The position numbers and the translations under genes are program-made. A DNA stretch of 7,636 bases from a bacterium (GTDB lineage: Bacteria > Ratteibacteria > UBA8468 > B48-G9 > JAFGKM01): contig JAKPNC010000103.1 in NCBI GenBank assembly GCA_029548585.1, positions 1 through 7,636 of the forward strand, in the 5' to 3' direction. The notes beneath the pieces are model-generated. The model was not told the origin of the DNA, did no database searches, and was given only the letters and a program-made list of their open reading frames with translations. Below, piece after piece: positions 1-5,851 of the stretch. Within the stretch, counting starts at the first letter, position 1. The number at the start of each line of letters is the position of its first letter.

Positions 1-175
1 CGGCTTTTGCCCGCGAAAGATTCCCTTGCAGGCATGTCCCGTAAGCAGGCAAGCGCTATTAACCACGAATTACATACTTTAATATATCTTACCACGGGAG
101 GCACATCCATCCAATTTCAGGAAAGAATTGACCGTGATCTCCCATCAAAAGAGAGTCATAGAAATATGTCCCACG

Positions 176-222
176 GCCAGTCCTGTCGCATGAGCGAGAG
201 CCTCAAGTTCCTGAAGACTGGC
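176..222. repeat. 7-bp inverted repeat enclosing a smaller hairpin
   Basis: GCCAGTC at 176-182 pairs perfectly with GACTGGC at 216-222. Inside, TCGC (186-189) pairs with GCGA (194-197) around an ATGA loop. The arrangement resembles the branched fold at 349-395, and on the minus strand the two segments share short blocks such as CAGG, GGCT and CTCATGC. Function is unknown, and chance pairing is possible for this element alone. Confidence 0.35.
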
Positions 223-342
223 ATGACTTACTCCCCGGACCCTGAATCCCGCTCTTCCTGGTTCCATGGCGGGCCGGTGATCCCGGGTCTATATGCTCCG
301 GGAACGCTTACGTCACAAATATAAGCGGCCCCATTTTTGCAG

Positions 343-395
343 AAAAAAAGACTGTGGCATGAGCTTCGCATTCAGCCGCAGGGAACCTGCAGTCT
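343..395 (-). terminator. Branched hairpin followed by seven T on the minus strand
   Basis: Read on the minus strand, AGACT (395-391) pairs with AGTCT (353-349) and encloses two further stems: GCAGG/CCTGC (390-386 with 382-378, 3-nt loop) and GGCTGA with TCA-T-GCC (377-372 with 362-356). The stems abut almost without unpaired bases, making a compact three-way junction. The last stem base begins a run of seven T (complement of 349-343). This resembles the end of a small minus-strand RNA or an intrinsic terminator. The closing stem is short and not GC-rich, and no gene enters it from the right within the window, so the call is tentative. Confidence 0.3.
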
Positions 396-398
396 AGG

Positions 399-419
399 TA
401 TTAACTTATGAAGTTATTA
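399..419 (-). promoter_or_regulatory. AT-rich dyad, copy 1 of an operator-like element
   Basis: The minus strand reads TA-A-TAACT-TCATA-AGTTA-A-TA, a dyad with a 5-bp spacer. The trpS leader at 5827-5847 has the same dyad layout. An ungapped alignment of minus-strand 430-398 with plus-strand 5816-5848 gives 24 of 33 identities, and 5 of the 9 mismatches fall in the spacer. A further TAACTT at 426-431 (plus) extends the repeat. This could be a binding site for a dimeric regulator. No regulator gene is in the window. Confidence 0.4.
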
Positions 420-456
420 TCTTATTAACTTTCAATTTAATTCCTTTCAGACAGGG

Positions 457-488
457 CCCGGCATCCCTGTGCCGGGATCATTCTTCTT
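457..488 (+). terminator. Possible intrinsic terminator of an upstream transcript
   Basis: CCCGGCA (457-463) pairs perfectly with TGCCGGG (470-476) around a 6-nt loop. A pyrimidine-rich tail with several T follows to about 488. The T tract is broken by A and C, so termination may be weak. An alternative stem, ACAGGG (451-456) with CCCTGT (465-470), uses the loop of the first hairpin, so the two cannot form fully together. Confidence 0.35.
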
Positions 489-553
489 AACATAAAATAC
501 CGGCTGCCTGTAAACAGGAAAAGACTTCAGGGCAGGAAACCAGCGTTAAAGGC

Positions 554-597
554 GCCCGACGGGGACGTCCCCCGGAACCGTCCGGGACAGGACGGGC
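554..597. repeat. Long GC-rich hairpin
   Basis: GCCC (554-557) pairs with GGGC (594-597), GTCC (567-570) with GGAC (590-593), and CCCGGA (571-576) with TCCGGG (581-586) around an ACCG loop. Together they form one extended, interrupted hairpin. A perfect 12-bp palindrome (561-572, GGGGACGTCCCC) overlaps it. The element ends 27 bp before the -10 box of the next gene. It could be the end of an upstream RNA or a DNA site. No T tract follows, so it is not a standard terminator. Confidence 0.4.
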
Positions 598-623
598 ATG
601 AGGGAAGGATCCTTACGGTTTTA

Positions 624-632
624 TGATATAAT
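624..632 (+). promoter_or_regulatory. Extended -10 promoter of the nucleotidyltransferase-kinase gene
   Basis: TG at 624-625, one base, then a perfect TATAAT at 627-632 form a consensus extended -10 element. No good -35 box is visible at the usual distance, which is normal for extended -10 promoters. Transcription would start near 638-640, giving a leader of about 48 bases before the ATG at 688. Confidence 0.55.
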
Positions 633-639
633 AATGGGT

Positions 640-672
640 AAAGCCCCGGACGGATTTCCGTTACAGGGCTTT
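640..672 (+). promoter_or_regulatory. Leader hairpin at the predicted mRNA 5' end
   Basis: AAAGCCC (640-646) pairs with GGGCTTT (666-672). A second stem inside, CGGA (651-654) with TCCG (657-660), stacks within it. The stem would begin at or next to the predicted transcript start and end 4 bases before the AAGGA ribosome binding site. It could protect the 5' end from decay or tune translation. No T run follows, so it is not a terminator. Confidence 0.4.
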
Positions 673-687
673 GCGCAAGGAATAAAA

Positions 688-3291
688 ATGGAAAAAGATA
701 CCGGGGTTGTCATACTGGCAGGGGGAAAAGGATCCCGCATGAGGTGCTCCTCTGTCCACAAGGTCTGCTTTCCGCTCGGGGGCAAACCTGTTATAAACAG
801 GAATATTGAGATATTCAACAGGTGCGGCATCAACATGCATTTTATTGTAATCGGGCACCTTGCAGAACAGGTCATGCAGACAGTCTCATCCGTTGGGGGA
901 AAACATTTTTTCTGTTACCAGCAGGAACCCAGGGGTACGGGAAACGCAGCCAGGGCTGCAGCCGGAATAATATCGGATATACCTTCGGTGAAAGAGGTGC
1001 TTGTGATAGCGGGAGACAAGGTCGCAGAGGAAGGCGTCCTGAAGAAACTCATCAGGAAGCACGCGGAGACAAAAAGCGACCTTACATTCGCAGTGGGCGA
1101 AACAAGAGATTTCCCCGACGCCGGCAGGATCGTACATGACGAAAACGGACGGGTTGCGGGTATAGTGGAGGTATTCGATATAAGAAGGATGGAGCTTCTG
1201 AAGGAACTGAGAGATGCAGTTTCATCAGGAGATCTTCCCGCTTCAAGGGCAAAGGATATCATGCTCTCCTTCCTGAAGAACGAAAGGAAGGCTGAGCTTG
1301 CATTGGGCCCGCTATGGAAGGCCGTCAGTGAGGAAAAGCCCGTTACAATGGACCTCTTGTCCCGGACTTTCAGGGAAGAAGACTACGTGATAAGGTGCGG
1401 GGATTCGTCCGTTACCCCGGAATCAGTGAAAAAAGCCCGTTATGCGAACCTGTCTGTCTATCTTTTCAGGAGGAAGGCTTTCCTGTCGTCCCTTGAGAAA
1501 CTGGGAGATAATAACGCGCAGAAGGAGGAATACCTGACAGATACCATAGGGATCCTTGCAGGAAACGGTGCCAGGATAACGATACTGCCCGTTGATAACC
1601 CTTACCAGATAATGGCATTCAACACCCCTGAAGAAATAATAGATATAGAGCACAGGCTGGCCGAAAACAGGAGCATACTGAAAGAGGAGCCAGCCTTCCA
1701 GAGAAAACCCCTCGACTGGCTTAGGCACCTTGAAACGGCATCTCCTGCCTCCCTGGAATATCTTCACTCGGTTTACGGAAACACTTATCCGTTCATCGGG
1801 CAGAAGAGGAAAATACTCATATCGGCGATAAAGAACTACCTGGAAAGATTTGGCAACAATCCGGTTATCATTGCCAGGGCCCCTGGCAGGATAAACGTAA
1901 TGGGACGCCACATAGACCACCAGGGCGGCGACGTGAACATGATGGCGACAGACCGGGACATATACTGCATAATGGGAATAAGGAGCGACAGGCAGGTCCT
2001 GGCGCACAGCGTGGAACAGTACAGGTTCCCGGAGAGGCAGTTCTCCATAGACAGCCTGGGAATAGAATCCGGCAAGGAGTGGAACCGGTTGGTCAACAGT
2101 TCGTTCGTGCTCAAGCAGCTCTCTTCTGCAAGGAGAGACTGGGGAAGATACGTAAAGGCTGTAGTGGGCCGGTTCCAGCACTTTGCAGGGAAAAAACCCC
2201 TTAAAGGGGTCAACATGATGGTTTCCGGAGACCTTCCCATAGAGGGCGGTCTCAGTTCCTCCTCGGCCCTCTTCATGGCCATGGCGGAAGGATACGCCTT
2301 TCTCAACAGCCTCTCTGTTTCTCCTTACAGGTTTGTGGAGTTGTGCGACGAAGGCGAATGCTCCCTGGGAAACAGGGGCGGAACCGGCGACCATGCCGCC
2401 ATAAAGTATTCCAGAAAGGGATGCATAACCCAGATAGGATTTGCTCCCCTCCAGATAATAAGGAGTGTGCCTTTCCCGGCAGACCACGTCCTTGCCGTCT
2501 GCAACTCTCAATACAGGGCCCACAGGACCAGGGGGGCCACTGACATATACAACCAGAGGGTTGCGTGCTACCATATCGGAAAGGAACTGCTGAAACAGGG
2601 ATTTCCATCCACAAGGGATTTTCTGGTACACCTCAGGGACATGGCATACGGGAAAGGGAACCTCTCGGAAAAGGATATAATATCCATGCTCATGACACTG
2701 CCCATCGGGATGTCCAGGGAGGAAATAAAAAAGAAGATCAGGTCCCGGGGCATCAAGGCAAGCATCGAAGATATTTCAACGTCGATAAATGTCTTCCCCG
2801 TCAGGGAAATCATCATATACGGACTGGCCGAATGCATGAGAAGCCGTTCGTCGGGATCGTACCTGATGAAGAATGACATAACCTCCTTCGGCAGGCTCAT
2901 GAACGTCTCTCACGACGGGGACAGGGTAAGCAGGTGGGCGGGAAGGAAAGAGCCATTACCTTTTTTCCCGGACTATTCCGACGCCGCGATGGAAAAACTG
3001 CTTGAAAAAGCGGGCAGGGAAGACGGCGTACTCCTGACAGAGCCCGGAGGATACAGGTGCAGCATACCAGAAATAGACAGAATGGTGGATATATCCCTGG
3101 GGGTAGAAAACGTGGCAGGGGCACAGATATCCGGCGCCGGCCTCGGCGGATACATGATGGTACTCGTCAGGGAAGATTCCTACGAGGACCTTGAAAAGAA
3201 TATGCTGAAAGACTATTATGAACCTCTCAGACTGGAACAGGAGATGTTCATAGCCTACCCGGTGGAAGGAAGCGGACTGGCCTGTTTCTGA
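688..3291 (+). CDS. Bifunctional GlmU-type nucleotidyltransferase / GHMP sugar kinase (galactokinase-like)
   Basis: An 867-aa fusion predicted to phosphorylate a sugar at C1 and transfer a nucleotide to it, giving a nucleotide sugar in the cytoplasm. Residues 1-325 are a GlmU-like pyrophosphorylase: LAGGKGSRM (10-18), Lys25, QEPRGTG (79-85), AGD with probable metal ligand Asp110, and NNAQKEEYLTD (275-285), close to the uridyltransferase GlmU motif, so UTP is the likely donor. Residues about 390-867 are a GHMP kinase: PGRINVMGRHIDHQGG (399-414), the ATP loop LPIEGGLSSSSA (516-527), GGTGDHAA with probable catalytic Asp568, and GAQISGAGLGG (811-821). Arg407 replaces the galactokinase Glu. Both halves look intact, and both carry insertions (about 165-260 and 610-770) that make them longer than usual. 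ATG 688 is chosen over the in-frame ATG at 598 because it has AAGGA at 677-681, lies downstream of the -10 box, and starts just before the first beta strand. Substrate is inferred, not shown. Confidence 0.88.
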   Translation: MEKDTGVVILAGGKGSRMRCSSVHKVCFPLGGKPVINRNIEIFNRCGINMHFIVIGHLAEQVMQTVSSVGGKHFFCYQQEPRGTGNAARAAAGIISDIPSVKEVLVIAGDKVAEEGVLKKLIRKHAETKSDLTFAVGETRDFPDAGRIVHDENGRVAGIVEVFDIRRMELLKELRDAVSSGDLPASRAKDIMLSFLKNERKAELALGPLWKAVSEEKPVTMDLLSRTFREEDYVIRCGDSSVTPESVKKARYANLSVYLFRRKAFLSSLEKLGDNNAQKEEYLTDTIGILAGNGARITILPVDNPYQIMAFNTPEEIIDIEHRLAENRSILKEEPAFQRKPLDWLRHLETASPASLEYLHSVYGNTYPFIGQKRKILISAIKNYLERFGNNPVIIARAPGRINVMGRHIDHQGGDVNMMATDRDIYCIMGIRSDRQVLAHSVEQYRFPERQFSIDSLGIESGKEWNRLVNSSFVLKQLSSARRDWGRYVKAVVGRFQHFAGKKPLKGVNMMVSGDLPIEGGLSSSSALFMAMAEGYAFLNSLSVSPYRFVELCDEGECSLGNRGGTGDHAAIKYSRKGCITQIGFAPLQIIRSVPFPADHVLAVCNSQYRAHRTRGATDIYNQRVACYHIGKELLKQGFPSTRDFLVHLRDMAYGKGNLSEKDIISMLMTLPIGMSREEIKKKIRSRGIKASIEDISTSINVFPVREIIIYGLAECMRSRSSGSYLMKNDITSFGRLMNVSHDGDRVSRWAGRKEPLPFFPDYSDAAMEKLLEKAGREDGVLLTEPGGYRCSIPEIDRMVDISLGVENVAGAQISGAGLGGYMMVLVREDSYEDLEKNMLKDYYEPLRLEQEMFIAYPVEGSGLACF

Positions 3292-3338
3292 CACCGTTCA
3301 ATTTTTCTTAAATCAAACAAAAGAAGGAGAAAATAGAT

Positions 3339-4694
3339 ATGAAGAAAGAGACCGGCTGGGTTAAATGGAACGAAAAAACGAGAAAGGATGCAATAGGATT
3401 CTGCGAACCGTACAAGAAGTTCCTTTCAGAGAACAAGACTGAAAGACTCTTTGCGGAAAGCTGCCTAAGGATAGCTGAAAAAAAGGGATTCAAGCCTCTT
3501 GAAAGCTTCCGGAAGCTTTCATCCGGGGACAAGTTTTACAAGATGAACAAGGGGAAGCTTCTCATGATGGGAACGATGGGGAAGAGCTCCATGAAAAACG
3601 GATGCAGGTTCATCATTGCGCATATCGACAGTCCCCGGCTGGACCTGAAAACGATCCCGGTATACCAGGACGAGGAGCTCTGCCTCTTCAAGACCCATTA
3701 CTACGGGGGGATAAAGAAGTACCAGTGGCTGACCATTCCCCTTGCAATGTATGCCACCGTAATTCTCAAAAACGGGGAAAGAAAAGAATTTATCCTGGGA
3801 GAAAAGGAAGGGGATCCCGTATTCTGCATCACGGACCTTCTTCCCCACCTTGGAAAGGACCAGATGAAAAAGCCCCTCTCGGAGGCTTTCCCGGGCGAGA
3901 ACCTCAACGTGCTCGTGGGCAGTATCCCCGATTTGAAAAGCAAGGACGAGAAGGTCAAGAATAATGTCCTTGGGATCCTCAAATCCCTTGCAGGGATGGA
4001 AGAGGATGATTTCCTGAGCAGCGAGTTCCAGATGGTTCCTGCGGGAAAACTGAGGGATTCCGGGTTTGACAGGGGAATGGTACTGGGTTACGCACAGGAT
4101 GACAGGATCTGCTCATATACCTCATTTATGGCAATGATGGACGTTCCTGCGCCGGAAAAAACCTCTTTCTGCATGCTGGTGGACCAGGAGGAGATCGGCA
4201 GTCCCGGAGCCACTTCGGCACAGTCGGAATTCTTCCGGTTCGTAATCGAGGAAACGTCAGAAAAGGCAGGCCTGGCCACGTCCCATTTCAGGGATATTAT
4301 ACAGAACTCAAAAGCCATATCTGCCGACGTTAACGTCATGCTCGACCCGAACTTCAAGGAGGTCTCGGACAGCAGAAACGCCGCTAGGGCCGGCTGCGGG
4401 GTGATACTTTCAAAAAGCACCGGTGCGGCAAAAGGCGGCTCAGTGGAGCCCACGGCGGAATACCTCGCTTTCCTGAGGGACCTTTTTGACCGGAACGAAG
4501 TTCTATGGCAGGCAGGGGAGATGTGCAAGCTTGAACAGGGCGGCGGAGGGACCGTTGCGACCTTCTTCGCGAGATACAATATAGATACCGTTAATTGCGG
4601 CCCGGGCGTTTTTTCAATGCATGCGCCCTTCGAGCTTACAAGCAAGGCCGACATATATTCCACATACCAGGCATACAGGGCCTTCTACAGGTAA
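3339..4694 (+). CDS. apeA: M18 family aminopeptidase 1
   Basis: A 451-aa dinuclear zinc aminopeptidase that removes N-terminal residues from peptides in the cytoplasm; eukaryotic M18 relatives prefer Asp/Glu. It is full length for the bacterial type. Visible metal and catalytic residues are His95 in AHIDSPRLD, Asp254 in QDDRICSYT (bridging ligand; the usual DN is DD, as I recall for Thermotoga ApeA), Glu284-Glu285 in DQEEIGS (catalytic base and zinc ligand), Asp330 in ISADVNV and His428 in MHAPFE. The stretches FKTHYYGGIKKY (117-128) and EQGGGGTVATFFA (399-411) are typical of the family. A strong AGGAG (3325-3329) sits 9 bases before the ATG. The gene follows the fusion gene by 47 bp without a clear terminator, so it may share that promoter. 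A perfect 22-bp palindrome lies inside codons 55-61. Confidence 0.95.
   Translation: MKKETGWVKWNEKTRKDAIGFCEPYKKFLSENKTERLFAESCLRIAEKKGFKPLESFRKLSSGDKFYKMNKGKLLMMGTMGKSSMKNGCRFIIAHIDSPRLDLKTIPVYQDEELCLFKTHYYGGIKKYQWLTIPLAMYATVILKNGERKEFILGEKEGDPVFCITDLLPHLGKDQMKKPLSEAFPGENLNVLVGSIPDLKSKDEKVKNNVLGILKSLAGMEEDDFLSSEFQMVPAGKLRDSGFDRGMVLGYAQDDRICSYTSFMAMMDVPAPEKTSFCMLVDQEEIGSPGATSAQSEFFRFVIEETSEKAGLATSHFRDIIQNSKAISADVNVMLDPNFKEVSDSRNAARAGCGVILSKSTGAAKGGSVEPTAEYLAFLRDLFDRNEVLWQAGEMCKLEQGGGGTVATFFARYNIDTVNCGPGVFSMHAPFELTSKADIYSTYQAYRAFYR
3500..3521. repeat. Perfect 22-bp palindrome inside apeA
   Basis: The half-site TGAAAGCTTCC at 3500-3510 is followed directly by its exact reverse complement (3511-3521). 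It encodes part of LESFRKLSS. In RNA it would form a 9-bp stem with a CCGG loop. Eleven complementary positions in a row are unlikely by chance in a window this size. It could be a regulator site, an mRNA hairpin or chance within codons. Confidence 0.6.
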
Positions 4695-4787
4695 CAGGCC
4701 GGTTCATGCGGCCAAAGATACGGTGAGGAAGGATTTATCCGCCGTAACCCTGTTATAGGAGAGGGCGGGCTACCGGTTTCAGAATAT

Positions 4788-4810
4788 AGAGGCATAACGC
4801 CTTTCTTATG
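4788..4810 (+). terminator. Weak terminator candidate after apeA
   Basis: AGAGGC (4788-4793) can pair with GCCTTT (4799-4804; one G-T wobble) around a 5-base ATAAC loop, followed by a T-rich stretch (CTTATG). A second hairpin just after the apeA stop, GGCCG (4697-4701) with CGGCC (4709-4713), lacks a T tail. Neither is a strong terminator, but a new promoter follows at 4827, so ending apeA transcription here would be logical. Confidence 0.25.
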
Positions 4811-4826
4811 TTCGTTGAATTTCGGT

Positions 4827-4855
4827 TGGACAGGAATCCGTGGAAATAGTATAAT
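4827..4855 (+). promoter_or_regulatory. Near-consensus sigma-70 promoter of the macro-Nudix gene
   Basis: The -35 box TGGACA (4827-4832, 5 of 6) and the -10 box TATAAT (4850-4855, 6 of 6) are separated by 17 bp, the optimum. Transcription should start at about 4862-4864. The ATG begins at 4864, and a purine start at that A is plausible. No ribosome binding site lies between promoter and ATG. Confidence 0.75.
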
Positions 4856-4863
4856 TTCTACCC

Positions 4864-5808
4864 ATGAAAGAAAAGATATTTTTCCTGGGAGCCTGTCTAA
4901 TCCGTATCAGGAAGGGAGATATTACCCTCGAGGAAACTGATGCCATTGTAAATGCGGCAAACACACGCATGGAAATGGGCGGTGGAACCGCATACGCCAT
5001 AAAAAGAAGGGGAGGGGATTCTATCGAACGGGAAGCCATGGGAAAGGCCCCCGTCGGTATAGGCGGGGCGGTTATCACGGGGGCGGGAAAGCTGCCTTCA
5101 AGGCATGTAATCCATGCCGCAACGATGGACATGGATTTTGTCACAGATGAGAAGTCCGTAAGGCTGGCGATAAAGAATGCCCTGGCTGAAGCTGAAAAGG
5201 CCGGACTGTCGTCCGTATCCTTTCCGGCCCTTGGATGCGGAACCGGCAGGCTGAAAGTGGAAAAGGTTTCCGCGGCGATGACAGAGGAAACCCTGGTCCA
5301 TTTCTCAATCAATGGGTCGGTAAGGGAGATAAGGTTCGTTCTTTTTTCCGATGCGGATTTCGACACCTTCTGCTGCGGAGCCGAAAACTACATCCTTCCC
5401 ATGGTACGCAAAACCTTCAGGAATCCCATTCCTACGGTTGACATAATAATAGAGAAAGACGACGGGGTGATACTTGTCAACAGAAAGAACCATCCTTACG
5501 GATGGGCGATTCCCGGAGGATTCGTAGAGTACGGGGAGAGCCTGGAGGATGCTGCGGCCAGGGAGGCGAAGGAGGAAACAGGGCTCGATGTCAAAAACCT
5601 GAGGCAGTTTCACACTTACAGCAAACCGGGCAGGGATCCAAGGCACCATACCGTGTCGACAGTCTTCACGGCAACGGGAGAAGGAAGTCTTCAGCCGGGG
5701 GACGACGCCAGGGAAGCCAGGGTATTCACAAGGCGGGAGTTTCCTGAAAAAATGGCATTCGACCACAGGCAGGTCCTGGATGATTTCCTCTCCGGGAACG
5801 AACCATAA
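4864..5808 (+). CDS. Macro domain-Nudix hydrolase fusion, probable ADP-ribose processing enzyme
   Basis: A 314-aa cytoplasmic protein. Residues about 8-165 are a macro domain, which binds ADP-ribose and in many members removes it or its esters from targets: GDIT (18-21), NAAN (30-33), MGGGTAYAIKRRGG (38-51), HAATM (84-88) and the phosphate loop PALGCGTG (121-128). Residues about 189-311 are a Nudix hydrolase with an intact Nudix box: Gly219, Glu225, REAKEETGL at 233-241. The WAIPGGFVEYGES context and RDPRHHTVSTVF (267-278) match ADP-ribose pyrophosphatases of the Methanocaldococcus type, which yield AMP and ribose-5-phosphate. The likely job is release or capture of ADP-ribose followed by its hydrolysis. 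An in-frame TAA (4852-4854) rules out an upstream start, and the next ATG lies inside the macro domain after NAAN, so 4864 is the start. trpS follows 43 bp on. Domain calls are firm; the coupled activity is inferred. Confidence 0.9.
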   Translation: MKEKIFFLGACLIRIRKGDITLEETDAIVNAANTRMEMGGGTAYAIKRRGGDSIEREAMGKAPVGIGGAVITGAGKLPSRHVIHAATMDMDFVTDEKSVRLAIKNALAEAEKAGLSSVSFPALGCGTGRLKVEKVSAAMTEETLVHFSINGSVREIRFVLFSDADFDTFCCGAENYILPMVRKTFRNPIPTVDIIIEKDDGVILVNRKNHPYGWAIPGGFVEYGESLEDAAAREAKEETGLDVKNLRQFHTYSKPGRDPRHHTVSTVFTATGEGSLQPGDDAREARVFTRREFPEKMAFDHRQVLDDFLSGNEP

Positions 5809-5815
5809 GTTATTT

Positions 5816-5850
5816 ACTTAATAAGTTACTAACTAATGGAGTTATTAAGT
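5816..5850 (+). promoter_or_regulatory. trpS leader dyad and hairpin around the ribosome binding site
   Basis: ACTTAATAA (5816-5824) pairs perfectly with TTATTAAGT (5842-5850), a 9-bp AT-rich stem whose 17-base loop holds the GGAG (5838-5841). The ATG (5852) starts 2 bases past the stem. Overlapping it is the dyad TA-C-TAACT-AATGG-AGTTA-T-TA (5827-5847), copy 2 of the element at 399-419. TAAGTTA occurs three times (5806, 5822, 5846), offset by 16 and 24 bases; the first contains the upstream stop codon and the last ends on the A of the ATG. It may be a DNA operator or a translational control hairpin. It is far too short for a T-box. Confidence 0.45.
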
Positions 5851-5851
5851 T

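Larger units (their letters stand above)
1..597. other. Gene-free, hairpin-rich region
   Basis: I find no convincing protein gene here. The longest open frame (7-324, plus) starts at a TTG near the window edge with no ribosome binding site. Its arginine codons are CGT, CGC and AGA, with no AGG, unlike the five real genes. I see no tRNA or rRNA signature and none of the tmRNA, RNase P or SRP RNA motifs I could check by eye. What is present is a series of inverted repeats, listed separately: 176-222, 281-303, 305-327, 349-395, 402-431, 451-476 and 554-597. This could be a structured RNA locus, a decayed mobile or repeat element, or the 3' region of a gene to the left of the window. I cannot choose between these. 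Confidence 0.6.

Noticed and set aside
145..267. 40-aa minus-strand frame that could look like a helical protein fragment
   Set aside because: No ribosome binding site, short, no family recognised, and it overlaps inverted repeats; a decayed transposase fragment could not be supported.
7..324. 105-codon open frame on the plus strand
   Set aside because: TTG start near the window edge, no ribosome binding site, no recognisable domain, and arginine codons (CGT, CGC, AGA) unlike the AGG-rich real genes.
451..476. H-type pseudoknot
   Set aside because: The strand order fits, but both crossing loops would be zero bases, so the full stems cannot coexist; alternative hairpins are the simpler reading.
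598..687. 30-codon upstream extension of the fusion gene
   Set aside because: It spans a consensus extended -10 box and a leader hairpin and has no ribosome binding site; ATG 688 has AAGGA and begins the nucleotidyltransferase fold.
2196..2210. ACCCC/GGGGT hairpin inside the fusion gene
   Set aside because: Short, no T tract, and explained by codons for KPLKG in a conserved reading frame.
1423..2631. 402-aa minus-strand open frame
   Set aside because: Shadow of the fusion gene: it runs opposite to clear GHMP kinase motifs and has no domain of its own.
5809..5851. T-box riboswitch for trpS
   Set aside because: Only 43 bases lie between the genes, with no T-box motif and no terminator; a T-box leader needs well over 100 bases.
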